From: Verrucomicrobiota bacterium
GTDB lineage: Bacteria; Verrucomicrobiota; Verrucomicrobiia; Chthoniobacterales; UBA6821
Length of the DNA stretch: 21,078 nucleotides
Direction: 5' to 3'
Assembly: GCA_016871655.1 (NCBI GenBank)
Contig: VHCR01000002.1
Coordinates: forward strand, 1 to 21,078
Shown one piece after another: positions 1 through 10,447 of the stretch (position 1 is its first letter; each line of letters starts with the position of its first letter). A program made the position numbers and the translations under genes. The notes beneath the pieces were generated by a model. It had not been told where the DNA came from, searched no databases, and saw only the letters and a program-made list of their open reading frames with translations.

Positions 1-2599
<2,599 letters not shown>

Positions 2600-2603
2600 G
2601 AAA

Positions 2604-2782
2604 AAATTCACTACAAAGATTACACAAAGAACACAAAAAGAATTTTTTTATAAAAAAATTCTAAGTGCTTTCAAAAAAATCTTCTTTCAATTTTCAAACT
2701 TTTAAAATTTTTTATAAAAATTTTAATTTTGTGTTCTTTGTGTGCCTCGTCAGCGGCTTTGTGATCTTTGTGGTGAATTCTT
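2604..2782. repeat. Inverted-repeat element G between gyrB and nadB
   Basis: The left arm (2607-2640) and right arm (2725-2780) are inverted copies built of CACAAAGAA-like 9-nt microrepeats. The right arm carries about 20 extra bases (GCCTCGTCAGCGGCTTTGTG) relative to the left. The AT-rich interior includes a perfect 24-bp palindrome at 2639-2662 (arm AGAATTTTTTTA). The element lies between convergent gyrB and nadB and would fold into a long hairpin in either transcript, so it may act as a two-way terminator. Its right arm encodes the last residues and the stop codon of nadB. Confidence 0.8.
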
Positions 2783-4465
2783 TGACAAGATAGTTTCCTG
2801 CAAAAAAGCGGGATCATGCTCCGGATAATCCAGCGTATAATGGAGGCCACGACTCTCTTTGCGGTTGAGGGCTGATTGGACCATGAGACTGGCAACGGTA
2901 AAAAGGTTACGCAACTCCAAGAGATCAGTAGAAATTTTGAAATTCCAATAGAACTCTTGGATTTCAGTCTCCAAATTTTTTAAGCGACTTGCCACACGCT
3001 CCAATCGCTTTGTAGTCCGAACGATTCCCATATAGTCCGACATCAGGCGTCGAATTTCATCCCAAATGTGACTGATCATCACCAGCTCGTCGGGATCTTG
3101 AGCTTCTCCTGATTGCCATGGAGCAAGCGTTGAAACAAAACTTGTTTGAGCCACTTCTTTCTTTGCTACCTGAGCTGCACGATGAGCCATGACAAGCGCT
3201 TCGAGGAGCGAATTACTCGCAAGGCGATTGGCCCCGTGAAGCCCTGTACATGCTGTTTCGCCGATGGCATAGAGTCCCGGAATGGAAGTTCTTCCATGAA
3301 GATCTGTTTTTATTCCACCACATTGATAATGTGCAGCTGGCACAACCGGAATTGATTGATGAGCGATATTCATGCCATAACTAAGACATGTTTCAAAAAT
3401 TTTTGGGAACCGTTCTCGAAGGAATTTTTCAGAATGATGAGTGACATCAAGAAAAACACAATCATCCCCTCGTCTTTTCATCTCCGCATCAATCGCACGC
3501 GCCACCACATCGCGTGGAGCTAATTCAAGTCGGCCATCATAGCGTTTCATAAAGCGTTCTCCAGCTCCGTTAAGCAAGACCCCTCCTTCACCCCGCACCG
3601 CTTCCGAAATCAAAAATGATTTTGCCTGCGGATGGAAAAGACAGGTCGGATGAAACTGCATAAACTCCATGTTTGCAATTGTCGCTCCCGCGCGCCATGC
3701 CATCGCAATGCCATCGCCTGTTGCGATATCAGGATTGGTCGTGTAGAGATAAACTTTTCCACACCCTCCCGTCGCTAAGACAATGGCCTTGGCAGAGAGC
3801 GCCTCAATCTGATTTTTTTCTTCATCGAAAACGTAAAGACCAACGCACCGAGTCATCGCTTCTCGATGACAGTTGTCGGTTGTCAGTTGTCGGTTATCAG
3901 AAATTTCGACTTGTGAGATCATCTCGTGATCGGAAATATTTTTTTCCTGACATCCTGCACCCTGTACCCTGTACCCTGTCATGATCAAATCAATCGCCAT
4001 GTGATGTTCTAAGAGCGTTATGTTCGGATGCTGAGCCACGGCGGCGAGCAAAGTTTTTTCAATCTCCAACCCTGTCCGATCTTGCGCATGTAAAATCCGT
4101 CGCTTCGAATGACCTCCTTCCTTGCCTAAATCAGGCTGACGATGCCCTGCGGCGTCTTGCCTTTCATCAAAATGCATCCCAAGCTGCATCAGCTCTGCGA
4201 TTCGCTCCGGGCCTTCTGTGAGAATAGTACGCACCACTTTTTCATCACACAGATCATCGCCCGCTATCATCGTGTCATGCACATGAGCTTCAATAGAATC
4301 TTCATCACTCGTCACACAGGCTACCCCTCCCTGTGCCCAAGCAGTGTTGGAGTCGACTTTCGATTTTTTGGTGACGATCGCAACAGAACCTTGTTCTGCT
4401 ACCTTCAAAGCAAAAGTCAATCCAGCGATACCGCTGCCGATGATGATGTGGTCGAAGGTCAGCAC
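2750..4465 (-). CDS. nadB: L-aspartate oxidase
   Basis: FAD-dependent oxidation of L-aspartate to iminoaspartate, the first step of de novo NAD synthesis (NadA and NadC would act next; neither is in the window). The 571-residue product has the dinucleotide-binding motif GSGIAG (residues 10-15), the FAD-domain TTNPDIATGDG segment, RGEGG, ELAPRDVVARA, HGANRLASNSLLE and the C-terminal RKESRGLHYTLDYPEHD typical of NadB. The start is GTG, 3 nt after the stop of the upstream nucleotidyltransferase gene, so it is probably translationally coupled and the last gene of the secG-panC operon. Two oddities are visible. A 39-codon in-frame insertion of tandem heptamer repeats lies at about residues 162-200, just before RCVGLYVFDEEKN; it explains why the protein is longer than E. 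coli NadB (about 540). The C-terminal NSPQRSQSR and the stop codon are encoded by intergenic element G. Confidence 0.95.
   Translation of the reverse strand: MLTFDHIIIGSGIAGLTFALKVAEQGSVAIVTKKSKVDSNTAWAQGGVACVTSDEDSIEAHVHDTMIAGDDLCDEKVVRTILTEGPERIAELMQLGMHFDERQDAAGHRQPDLGKEGGHSKRRILHAQDRTGLEIEKTLLAAVAQHPNITLLEHHMAIDLIMTGYRVQGAGCQEKNISDHEMISQVEISDNRQLTTDNCHREAMTRCVGLYVFDEEKNQIEALSAKAIVLATGGCGKVYLYTTNPDIATGDGIAMAWRAGATIANMEFMQFHPTCLFHPQAKSFLISEAVRGEGGVLLNGAGERFMKRYDGRLELAPRDVVARAIDAEMKRRGDDCVFLDVTHHSEKFLRERFPKIFETCLSYGMNIAHQSIPVVPAAHYQCGGIKTDLHGRTSIPGLYAIGETACTGLHGANRLASNSLLEALVMAHRAAQVAKKEVAQTSFVSTLAPWQSGEAQDPDELVMISHIWDEIRRLMSDYMGIVRTTKRLERVASRLKNLETEIQEFYWNFKISTDLLELRNLFTVASLMVQSALNRKESRGLHYTLDYPEHDPAFLQETILSKNSPQRSQSR
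3866..3982. repeat. 117-bp heptamer-repeat insertion inside nadB
   Basis: The segment is bounded by the inverted 7-mers ATGACAG (3866-3872) and CTGTCAT (3976-3982). It contains two arrays of period 7: (CAGTTGT/CGGTTGT) x4 at 3870-3897, and ACCCTGT-type x4 at 3952-3979. Its length is exactly 39 codons and it contains no stop in the nadB frame. The encoded stretch (including GYRVQGAGCQ and DNRQLTTDN) has no counterpart in the NadB sequences I recall. Similar heptamer arrays occur in intergenic DNA elsewhere in the window, so an insertion into the coding sequence is the simplest reading. Confidence 0.8.
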
Positions 4466-4468
4466 CTG

Positions 4469-4807
4469 TTAAAGAAGCTCCGCTAAACGCTGATGAAGTA
4501 GCGGCAATTTTTCTTGAGCAACATCCCACAAAATTTCTCGGAAAATATAATTTTTAATATTTCCCTCAAACACAATGTCCACAGGACGACAGCACGTTTT
4601 TTCTAGACCCTCGATCAAATTAAAATAACGATCTGCAATTCCTGGCTTATTGATATTCAGAAATTTTACCAAACAATCGACATCACTTGTTGTTGGAGAA
4701 AAATCTTCTCTCGTGGCCGATCCAAACAAACTCATACGCTCCACGCCTTGACGTTCACATAAAGCGCGGATCTCGGGAAGGACTCGAGTAATTTCAGGAG
4801 CAATCAT
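4469..4807 (-). CDS. MNT-type nucleotidyltransferase domain protein, copy 2
   Basis: Small (112 aa) minimal nucleotidyltransferase of the pol-beta superfamily. Motifs are LFGSATREDFSPTTSDVDCL (GS plus a DxD metal-binding pair) and, further on, RPVDIV, which supplies the third acidic residue. The start at 4807 (MIAPEI) is chosen because it aligns exactly with the start of the adjacent paralogue (MIVPEV); in-frame ATGs at 4810, 4816 and 4843 are possible. It overlaps the end of copy 1 by 14 nt and ends 3 nt before nadB. In many genomes such proteins are the MntA half of MNT-HEPN toxin-antitoxin pairs and AMPylate the HEPN toxin. No HEPN gene is adjacent here, so the role is unknown. Family assignment is good; substrate is not known. 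Confidence 0.8.
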   Translation of the reverse strand: MIAPEITRVLPEIRALCERQGVERMSLFGSATREDFSPTTSDVDCLVKFLNINKPGIADRYFNLIEGLEKTCCRPVDIVFEGNIKNYIFREILWDVAQEKLPLLHQRLAELL

Positions 4808-5129
4808 CATCAGCATTGTAAATGACGACCTGTGACTTTTCAACTATTTGTCGGAGGGGATGATTTGCTGAATAATTTTTTAAGATGCTTTCAGAAATCA
4901 CCTCCACAGGGCGATGACAGGTCTTTTGAAGTGCCTCCGTCAGGCTCAACAATTTTTTTCCGCAATCATCTTCATTAAAAAATTTGACTAAACAATCGAG
5001 ATCACTCGTTTCAGGAGAAAATTTTTCTTTGTTGGTTGCAGACCCAATGATGCTCATCCGTTCAACATCGTACTGCTGACAAAGCGTACGAATCTCAGGA
5101 AGATGTTGAGCAACTTCGGGAACGATCAT
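4794..5129 (-). CDS. MNT-type nucleotidyltransferase domain protein, copy 1
   Basis: Tandem paralogue of the next gene: the shared pattern is PEI, LC, VERMS, GSAT, FSP, TSD.DCLVKF, KTC.RPV. The 111-residue product keeps the GSAT and DLD metal-binding motifs. At the position of the third acidic residue it has RPVEVI (Glu instead of the Asp seen in copy 2), so activity may differ or be lost. The C-terminus diverges from copy 2 and ends in an acidic NADDDCS. Its ATG overlaps the panC stop (ATGA), implying translational coupling. It probably arose by duplication inside the panC-nadB operon. A HEPN-less antitoxin remnant, a regulator that modifies a neighbouring enzyme, or a decayed copy are all possible. 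Confidence 0.78.
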   Translation of the reverse strand: MIVPEVAQHLPEIRTLCQQYDVERMSIIGSATNKEKFSPETSDLDCLVKFFNEDDCGKKLLSLTEALQKTCHRPVEVISESILKNYSANHPLRQIVEKSQVVIYNADDDCS

Positions 5130-5980
5130 ACAGCGTGCAAAGAAATATTATCAATCAGTCGCGTCTCTCCCAATTTAACCGCAACGAATAAGCGTGGCTT
5201 GGAGACCTGAGCGATTTCTGAAATCGGCTCGAGCGTCTCTTCGTTCATGATCTCCACATAATCGATGGTGGCTCCAGGAATAACTTCTAGAGAGGCGCGC
5301 GTGGCAGCTAGCAAAACAGCTACTTTTTTTTCTCCGCTTGAGACTTGTTCCGCTGCTTGTTGAAGTGCTGCATAAATTTTTGGCGAGACTGCTCGCTCTT
5401 GCGATGAGAGGCGTGTGTTACGAGAACTCATCGCCAAATAATCTAGCTCACGCACGGTCGGATAGCCGATCACTTCAATCGGAAAATTTAAATCGCTTAC
5501 TAAGCGCCGCACGATGGCAAGCTGCTGCCAATCTTTTTCGCCAAATACGACTTTGTCGGGTGTGACGATATTAAATATTTTGGTGACCACCGTCGCCACT
5601 CCCGTAAAATGGCCCGGCCGCGATACCCCGCAGAGAACGCGGGCAAGTTTTGTCTCCTCCACATTGATCGAATGATCGGAAAGATAAATATCTTCCACGC
5701 TCGGATGAAAAAGCACATCAGCTCCCGCTTCCTCGCAGAGGGCTTTGTCAGCTTCAAATGGTTGTGGATAGAGTTTTAGATCTTGAGCCGAGTTAAATTG
5801 TTTCGGATTGAGAAAAACAGAAACTGCAACAGTTCCTTGAGGCCCAGCTATCTTGCGTGCATGCCGAATGAGCGCTGCATGGCCTTTATGAAGGGCCCCC
5901 ATCGTGGCCACCAAAGCCAAGGGTCTGGCAACTTGTCGACATGCCTGCTGCATCAGCGCAGGCTTCTCGATGACCTTCAT
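5126..5980 (-). CDS. panC: Pantothenate synthetase
   Basis: ATP-dependent condensation of pantoate with beta-alanine to pantothenate, on the route to coenzyme A. The 284-residue protein has the usual family length. It shows the HIGH-type nucleotide motif TMGALHKGHAALI (about 26-38), FLNPKQFN, RPGHFTGVATVVTKIFNIV, FGEKDWQQL and the KMSKS-like loop SSRN. That loop reads VRELDYLAMSSRN where most PanC sequences have a Gly in place of the Tyr (DGLAxSSRN); this is an unusual residue, not an obvious loss of function. It starts 4 nt after the secG stop and overlaps the following nucleotidyltransferase gene by 4 nt. panB and panD are not in the window. Confidence 0.96.
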   Translation of the reverse strand: MKVIEKPALMQQACRQVARPLALVATMGALHKGHAALIRHARKIAGPQGTVAVSVFLNPKQFNSAQDLKLYPQPFEADKALCEEAGADVLFHPSVEDIYLSDHSINVEETKLARVLCGVSRPGHFTGVATVVTKIFNIVTPDKVVFGEKDWQQLAIVRRLVSDLNFPIEVIGYPTVRELDYLAMSSRNTRLSSQERAVSPKIYAALQQAAEQVSSGEKKVAVLLAATRASLEVIPGATIDYVEIMNEETLEPISEIAQVSKPRLFVAVKLGETRLIDNISLHAV

Positions 5981-5984
5981 AAAA

Positions 5985-6329
5985 TTAATGCGAAGGAACT
6001 GGCGTCGTATTTTTTTGCGGCGCTTGCACGGGGTTCGTCATCGGAGGATGCGTCTTGAGCAATTGTTTTTGAATGCTGGTCTCTCCGCTCGAATGCTTCA
6101 CGTATAAAATCGAAATCACGAGCGTCAGAAGAAAAAAGAATCCGCCGAGCCAAACCGTAAAGCGACTCAGAACGTTCGTGGTCTCAGCGCCAAAAAGATT
6201 ATCTGTCATACCGCCGCCAAAAGCCGCACCAAGGCCTTCGCTCTTTGGGCGCTGCATGAGCACAACAACGATCATTAATAAACAAACAACAACAAGACAA
6301 GCTGTCAAAAAAGGGAGAATGAACCACAT
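5985..6329 (-). CDS. secG: Protein translocase subunit SecG
   Basis: Small membrane subunit of the SecYEG channel, which assists the SecA-driven insertion cycle. The 114-residue product has two hydrophobic segments (about 3-24 and 55-76). Between them is the family signature: VLMQRPKSEGLGAAFGGG followed by a Phe/Leu-Thr-rich stretch. The C-terminal tail (TSIQKQLLKTHPPMTNPVQA) is polar and Pro-rich. It is the first gene of the minus-strand operon leading to panC and nadB and diverges from accB across a 138-bp gap. No Shine-Dalgarno sequence precedes the ATG. Confidence 0.93.
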   Translation of the reverse strand: MWFILPFLTACLVVVCLLMIVVVLMQRPKSEGLGAAFGGGMTDNLFGAETTNVLSRFTVWLGGFFFLLTLVISILYVKHSSGETSIQKQLLKTHPPMTNPVQAPQKNTTPVPSH

Positions 6330-6467
6330 AGGAGCATAACAGTAATAAGTGATGCTTGAAGAGTAAAGGGTAAAGAGGTGTGAAACTTAATATTGAAGTC
6401 TCTCTCGACAATCCCTAAACTCTCCAACATCGCTTTTTAAATTTTTAACCCTCAACCCTGACCTAAC
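6330..6467. promoter_or_regulatory. Divergent secG / accB promoter region
   Basis: This 138-bp gap must hold the promoters for both the secG operon (leftward) and accB-accC (rightward). One possible sigma-70-like pair for accB is TTGAAG (6393-6398) and TAAACT (6416-6421) with a 17-nt spacer. The match to consensus is moderate, and I see no convincing pair for secG. The location is secure by gene orientation; the exact boxes are a guess. Confidence 0.35.
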
Positions 6468-6935
6468 GTGGAAATTAAAGAAATACGGACGCTAATTGAC
6501 CTCATGAAAAAGAACGGCCTTGCTGTTTTTAAAATGGAAGAGGGCGATTTTAAAATAACTCTTAAAACTCCTGAAGGAGCCATGGGAGGAACTGCCTCTC
6601 CAACTTTTGTTCAAGGCGTTGCTCCTGCTGCAGCACACGCTCCCGCTGCCGCTCCTGTAGCAGCCTCTGCGGCCCCTTCCGCTGCAGAAGCTTCCAAAAA
6701 CTGGCAAGAAATTCGCTCCCCGATGGTTGGTACCTTTTATGCTGCCGCTTCGCCAGAATCTCCAGCGTTTGCTCAAGTTGGAACCACCATCACAGCTGAC
6801 AGCGTCGTCTGCATCATTGAAGCGATGAAAGTCATGAATGAAATCAAAGCTGAAATTTCTGGAACCATTGTTGAAGTCGTTGCGGAAAATGGCAAGCCAG
6901 TGCAATTTGGGGATGTCCTCTTCAAAGTAAAATAG
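6468..6935 (+). CDS. accB: Biotin carboxyl carrier protein of acetyl-CoA carboxylase
   Basis: Carries biotin between the carboxylase and transferase sites of acetyl-CoA carboxylase, the committed step of fatty-acid synthesis. The 155 residues comprise a conserved N-terminus ([20 protein letters not shown]), a flexible Ala/Pro-rich linker (about 50-75), and a C-terminal biotinyl domain with EAMKVMNEI, biotin-acceptor Lys121. The common motif is EAMKMMNEI, so one Met is replaced by Val. The GTG start is chosen because the N-terminal family motif begins right there; the first ATG would cut off 12 conserved residues. There is no Shine-Dalgarno sequence. It is followed by accC across a short inverted-repeat element. 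Biotin would come from bioB in this window. Confidence 0.95.
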   Translation: MEIKEIRTLIDLMKKNGLAVFKMEEGDFKITLKTPEGAMGGTASPTFVQGVAPAAAHAPAAAPVAASAAPSAAEASKNWQEIRSPMVGTFYAAASPESPAFAQVGTTITADSVVCIIEAMKVMNEIKAEISGTIVEVVAENGKPVQFGDVLFKVK

Positions 6936-7009
6936 GAATTAACAGGGATGAAAGGGATAAAACCTCATTATTCATTTTCTTCTTCCATCCCTTTTATCCC
7001 TGTGAATCT
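6936..7009. repeat. Inverted-repeat element A between accB and accC
   Basis: Short member of the GGGATGAAA repeat family. The left arm (6936-6962, containing ACAGGGATGAAAGGGATAA) pairs with the right arm (6985-7009, containing ATCCCTTTTATCCCTGTGAA), leaving a loop of about 22 nt. It lacks the conserved core found in elements B, C and D. Its right end lies 12 nt upstream of the accC ATG, followed by a pyrimidine-rich leader. Confidence 0.85.
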
Positions 7010-7021
7010 CTTCTCTCTCCC

Positions 7022-8386
7022 ATGATCAAAAAAATTCTTATCGCTAACCGTGGCGAAATCGCCCTCCGCATTATCCGAGCCTGCAAAGAGCTTGGCATCA
7101 GCACGGTCGCTGTCTACTCCGAGCCTGATATTCACTCGCTTCATGTGCAATTGGCTGACGAGGCCATCTGCATTGGTCGAGCTCCGAGCAACGAAAGTTA
7201 TTTAAAAATTGATCGTATCATCAGCGCTGCCGAAATTTCCGACGTTGATGCGATTCATCCTGGCTACGGATTTCTTGCTGAAAATGCCCACTTTGCTGAA
7301 GTCTGCGCCTCAGCCAATATTAAATTCATTGGACCTCCTGTCTCAGCAATCAAAATGATGGGCGATAAAAATAGTGCCCGCGATGCTGCTCGTAAAGCCG
7401 GCGTTCCGATTTCTCCGGGAAGCGATGGCATTGTTGAAAGCGAAACAGAAGCGTTGAAAATTGCTCGAAAGATTGGATTCCCTGTCATGATCAAGGCGGT
7501 CGCTGGTGGCGGTGGCCGCGGCATGCGCATCGCACGCAATGATGGAAGCCTTGTTCAAGGATATCATCAAGCTCGCACCGAGGCTGAGAAAGCCTTCGGC
7601 AATGGCGCTGTCTACATTGAAAAATTTATCGAGAATCCGCGTCACATCGAATTTCAAATGTTCGGTGATCAGCATGGCCATATCGTTCATCTCGGAGAGC
7701 GTGACTGTTCACTGCAACGCCGAAACCAAAAAATTATTGAGGAATGCCCATCTCCGATGATGACCCAAGATCTTCGTGACAAAATGGGAGCAGCCTCTAT
7801 CAAGCTTTGTGAGATGGTTGGCTATCAAAACGCCGGAACAATCGAATACCTCGTCGATGAAAAAGGAAATTTCTATTTCATGGAAATGAATACGCGGATC
7901 CAAGTGGAGCATCCCGTTACCGAAGAAGTCTACGGCTGCGATCTCGTCAAACAGCAGATCCAAGTCGCCGCTGGCGAGCACCTCTCGGACTATGTGGTCA
8001 ACGCAAAGCCTCGCCTCCATTCAATTGAATGTCGTATCAACGCTGAAGATCCCGAGCGCAATTTCCAACCATGCCCTGGTCTCATTGAGGCCTACTACGC
8101 TCCTGGCGGCCGTGGCATCCGTATTGATTCTCACGCTTACGCGGGATATCCGATTCCGCCGTACTATGACTCGATGATTGCCAAAATCATTGCCACTGCT
8201 TCAACGCGCCAAGCCGCGATCAACCGAATGAATCGTGCGCTCGGGGAATATCTCCTCGAAGGAATTAAAACAACAATTCCACTTCAGCGGAGCATCATGC
8301 GCGATGTTGAGTTCCGGCGCGGCAACTATCACACTGGATTTTTAGAGCGGTTCTTGGAACATGGGGTTCCGGAGTTGAAAGATTAA
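7022..8386 (+). CDS. accC: Biotin carboxylase subunit of acetyl-CoA carboxylase
   Basis: ATP-dependent carboxylation of the biotin on AccB using bicarbonate. The 454-residue length matches AccC (E. coli about 449). Domains follow the family order: N-terminal [23 protein letters not shown]-grasp with the glycine loop [12 protein letters not shown] (about 158-169), [19 protein letters not shown] (about 223-241), the catalytic [14 protein letters not shown] (288-301), and the C-terminal biotin carboxylase domain. The ATG is preceded by CTCTCTCCC and no Shine-Dalgarno motif. It is cotranscribed with accB most likely; accA and accD are not in this window. The 3' gap to the next, convergent gene (8387-8537) shows no clear terminator. 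Confidence 0.97.
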   Translation: MIKKILIANRGEIALRIIRACKELGISTVAVYSEPDIHSLHVQLADEAICIGRAPSNESYLKIDRIISAAEISDVDAIHPGYGFLAENAHFAEVCASANIKFIGPPVSAIKMMGDKNSARDAARKAGVPISPGSDGIVESETEALKIARKIGFPVMIKAVAGGGGRGMRIARNDGSLVQGYHQARTEAEKAFGNGAVYIEKFIENPRHIEFQMFGDQHGHIVHLGERDCSLQRRNQKIIEECPSPMMTQDLRDKMGAASIKLCEMVGYQNAGTIEYLVDEKGNFYFMEMNTRIQVEHPVTEEVYGCDLVKQQIQVAAGEHLSDYVVNAKPRLHSIECRINAEDPERNFQPCPGLIEAYYAPGGRGIRIDSHAYAGYPIPPYYDSMIAKIIATASTRQAAINRMNRALGEYLLEGIKTTIPLQRSIMRDVEFRRGNYHTGFLERFLEHGVPELKD

Positions 8387-8537
8387 CGTAATTGTTCAGA
8401 TATCTGGTTTAGAGCAAGTTTCCTCAACTCACTTTGTAGCAGTTTAAGTTTAAGTTTCGTACGCTTCGCGAATAAAAACTTTTACTTTCTATAAAAGCAG
8501 ATTAAGAAAATTTAATTTTGCCAAGTCAACTAAACAC

Positions 8538-9521
8538 TTACAAGTTTTCCCTTTCCATTGCCCACCGCTGGCACGCTTCTCTCAATCGATCTGAAAACGA
8601 AGCCTCATGACTTCCATCGAGCCATTCCATGGGAACTCCATGCCAAAAAGGATGATAGACAATGATTCCCTTTTTATTGAGAATCGCAGCGGTGTAACTA
8701 AAATCAGAGCGACTCATGATCAGAAGATCAGCTGTGGCTAAGGCGCGTAAATCATCAATAGGATCTCCGTTGATAAATTTTTTCAAATTCGGAAACTGGT
8801 CAAATTCTTTGACGTTATTCATCTCTGGCGTAATCCTGGTCTCTTTTTTTAGATTGATTTCCATGCCGTAATGAGCGGGCGTGATCACAAAAGAAGTTGA
8901 GGGGAGCTCGCTGTATAACTCACACGCAAAAGAAATACCAAGTTGACGCAGCGTTTTAATAATTTTCCGAATCAGCGTCACGTAATAAGCATTAGGCAAG
9001 AAGCGATACTCTTCCTCATCGACAATAGAAATATCTCCACGTCTCAGATGAATTGCGACCCTAAAGACTGAGGAAGGGGGTGATTCAAAAGGAGAGACTG
9101 CCTGCGCGTGCCTTATCATTTCTGGAAAATGGTAATCGGCCTCAGGAGATGCGGAAATGATTTTTACAAAATGAAAATCATCGGTTTTTTTAGCTTCTTC
9201 TTTGAGCTTTGTTAAAAAATCCAAATCAGCTCCCACGCGACAATGAACGATAGCATTTTCTGGAATGACTTCATCGGAGGGAAGTGCAAAGAGGTCATTA
9301 TATCGCTTAACTATATTCGGATCTCGATCCTGCTTTTCGAGCGCAACGAGCCCCTGATATCCCAAATCAAAAATTGGTGAATGAAAATAGCTCACCCCGA
9401 GATGGCGCGAGAGAGCATAAATAAGATAAATACGTTGCAACTGCGCTCCAGCTCCATCCATGACAAGGTCATTCGCATAGGTAAGAGCCATATTAGAAGT
9501 TCTCTTACATTCTTGTTGCAT
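8538..9521 (-). CDS. Fucosyltransferase-like glycosyltransferase (GT11-like)
   Basis: Probable GDP-sugar-dependent glycosyltransferase. Three features suggest an alpha-1,2-fucosyltransferase-like (GT11) fold in the 327-residue product. The N-terminal MDGAGAQLQRIYLIYALSRH (21-40) resembles the usual GGLGNQLFQ region. HLRRGD (158-163) matches the H-x-R-R-G-D nucleotide-sugar motif of GT11/GT23/NodZ enzymes. The segment ADLLIMSRSDFSYTAAILN (264-282) resembles the C-terminal D..iMS.S.FS..aA motif. The acceptor is unknown; surface glycan decoration is an inference. The start could be 9521 or the ATG at 9491 (MALTYAND), which lies closer to the conserved region. It diverges from a secreted-protein gene 74 bp away. 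It has no transmembrane segment or signal peptide, consistent with a cytoplasmic enzyme. Confidence 0.6.
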   Translation of the reverse strand: MQQECKRTSNMALTYANDLVMDGAGAQLQRIYLIYALSRHLGVSYFHSPIFDLGYQGLVALEKQDRDPNIVKRYNDLFALPSDEVIPENAIVHCRVGADLDFLTKLKEEAKKTDDFHFVKIISASPEADYHFPEMIRHAQAVSPFESPPSSVFRVAIHLRRGDISIVDEEEYRFLPNAYYVTLIRKIIKTLRQLGISFACELYSELPSTSFVITPAHYGMEINLKKETRITPEMNNVKEFDQFPNLKKFINGDPIDDLRALATADLLIMSRSDFSYTAAILNKKGIIVYHPFWHGVPMEWLDGSHEASFSDRLREACQRWAMERENL

Positions 9522-9595
9522 AAAAAATGTAACATGCTAACAAGGACTCCATTTTTCAACAAGAGAACGCTGCTCACTCGCTTCATTCGTATTTC

Positions 9596-10447
9596 ATGCT
9601 TCAAAAAATTCCCCTCACTTTCTTCTTCTTACTCCTTTTGTTGCGCTCTGCTGTAGGCATGCTCCAACTGGGGGCCTATGGGAAATATCTAGCTCATAAA
9701 ATTCTCGAAAAAAACTCTCGTACCACCACTGCCCAACAAGAAACCTACACCGAACAAGCCGATTCTTCCTGCCTTGATCCGCGTTCTGATATTGCATCTT
9801 GTCCAGAACATGATTTGATGAGGGATGATCACCCGACTGATAACATGGATCTCTCTGCCTCACCATCTGTTCCTGCTATCACGATAGAAGATTGTCGGGC
9901 TGCTTTAAAAAAATATCCGAATGATCATCGCCTTGTTCTCCAACAAAATCGAACGACAGGGAAAATTTCTTTTGTTGGAAATCCTGGTGGAACAGTTGTT
10001 TTTCATTCTATCAACGAGGCTCAACAAAATAAATTGGCTCTTCAGGCTGTGAAAAATTTGATATCACAATGCGTTCAGTTTTATGGAAAGCCATCCACCA
10101 ATTACGTTAATTATCATCCCCATCTTCTTTATCTGATGAACGTTGGCCTTCCTCTAGATTCAGAAACACTCCGTAAAGTTCTTTTCCATACGACCGGAAC
10201 AATTCATGGCGCTGAAGGTGATTATGAATACCAGGCTTGCCTCGCCGACCCAACGAGAAATGCTATTGAAGATTTGCCTGAAGGCTATATCCCTCCGCAT
10301 CAAATTATCCAAGCATTTGAAGCTGGGGCAGCTAATGCTGTCACTGCTCTCACAAAAACTTCTACTGCTTCTCCTGCTGAACGACTTCCTTTTGCGAAAT
10401 TAGGAAATAACAAATCTTACGGCAGCATCACACCACCTGAAAATTAG
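9596..10447 (+). CDS. Secreted protein of unknown function
   Basis: I do not recognise the family. The 283-residue product begins with a clear Sec-type signal (MLQKIPLTFFFLLLLLRSAVG), with possible cleavage near residue 21. A polar, Thr/Gln/Asp-rich stretch follows (about 38-95) with two Cys-containing segments (SSCLDPRSDIASCPEH), then a more ordered region from about 96 (ITIEDCRAALKKYPNDHRLV). The tail is polar. The gene is AT-richer than the housekeeping genes around it and uses codons such as AAA, ATT and TCT, suggesting a lineage-specific or acquired gene. It diverges from the fucosyltransferase-like gene, and its last 20 nt overlap the 3' end of convergent thiE. No Shine-Dalgarno sequence precedes the ATG. 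Confidence 0.75.
   Translation: MLQKIPLTFFFLLLLLRSAVGMLQLGAYGKYLAHKILEKNSRTTTAQQETYTEQADSSCLDPRSDIASCPEHDLMRDDHPTDNMDLSASPSVPAITIEDCRAALKKYPNDHRLVLQQNRTTGKISFVGNPGGTVVFHSINEAQQNKLALQAVKNLISQCVQFYGKPSTNYVNYHPHLLYLMNVGLPLDSETLRKVLFHTTGTIHGAEGDYEYQACLADPTRNAIEDLPEGYIPPHQIIQAFEAGAANAVTALTKTSTASPAERLPFAKLGNNKSYGSITPPEN

Noticed and set aside
3866..3982. Frameshift or pseudogene in nadB
   Set aside because: The frame is continuous through the insert and all family motifs flank it correctly, so an in-frame insertion fits better.
4469..5129. Complete MNT-HEPN toxin-antitoxin system
   Set aside because: Both genes are nucleotidyltransferases; neither has HEPN features and no other gene is adjacent.
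8387..8537. Terminator or repeat between accC and the glycosyltransferase gene
   Set aside because: Only a weak short hairpin (CTTTTA...TAAAAG) and a repeated AGTTTA are visible; neither is convincing.
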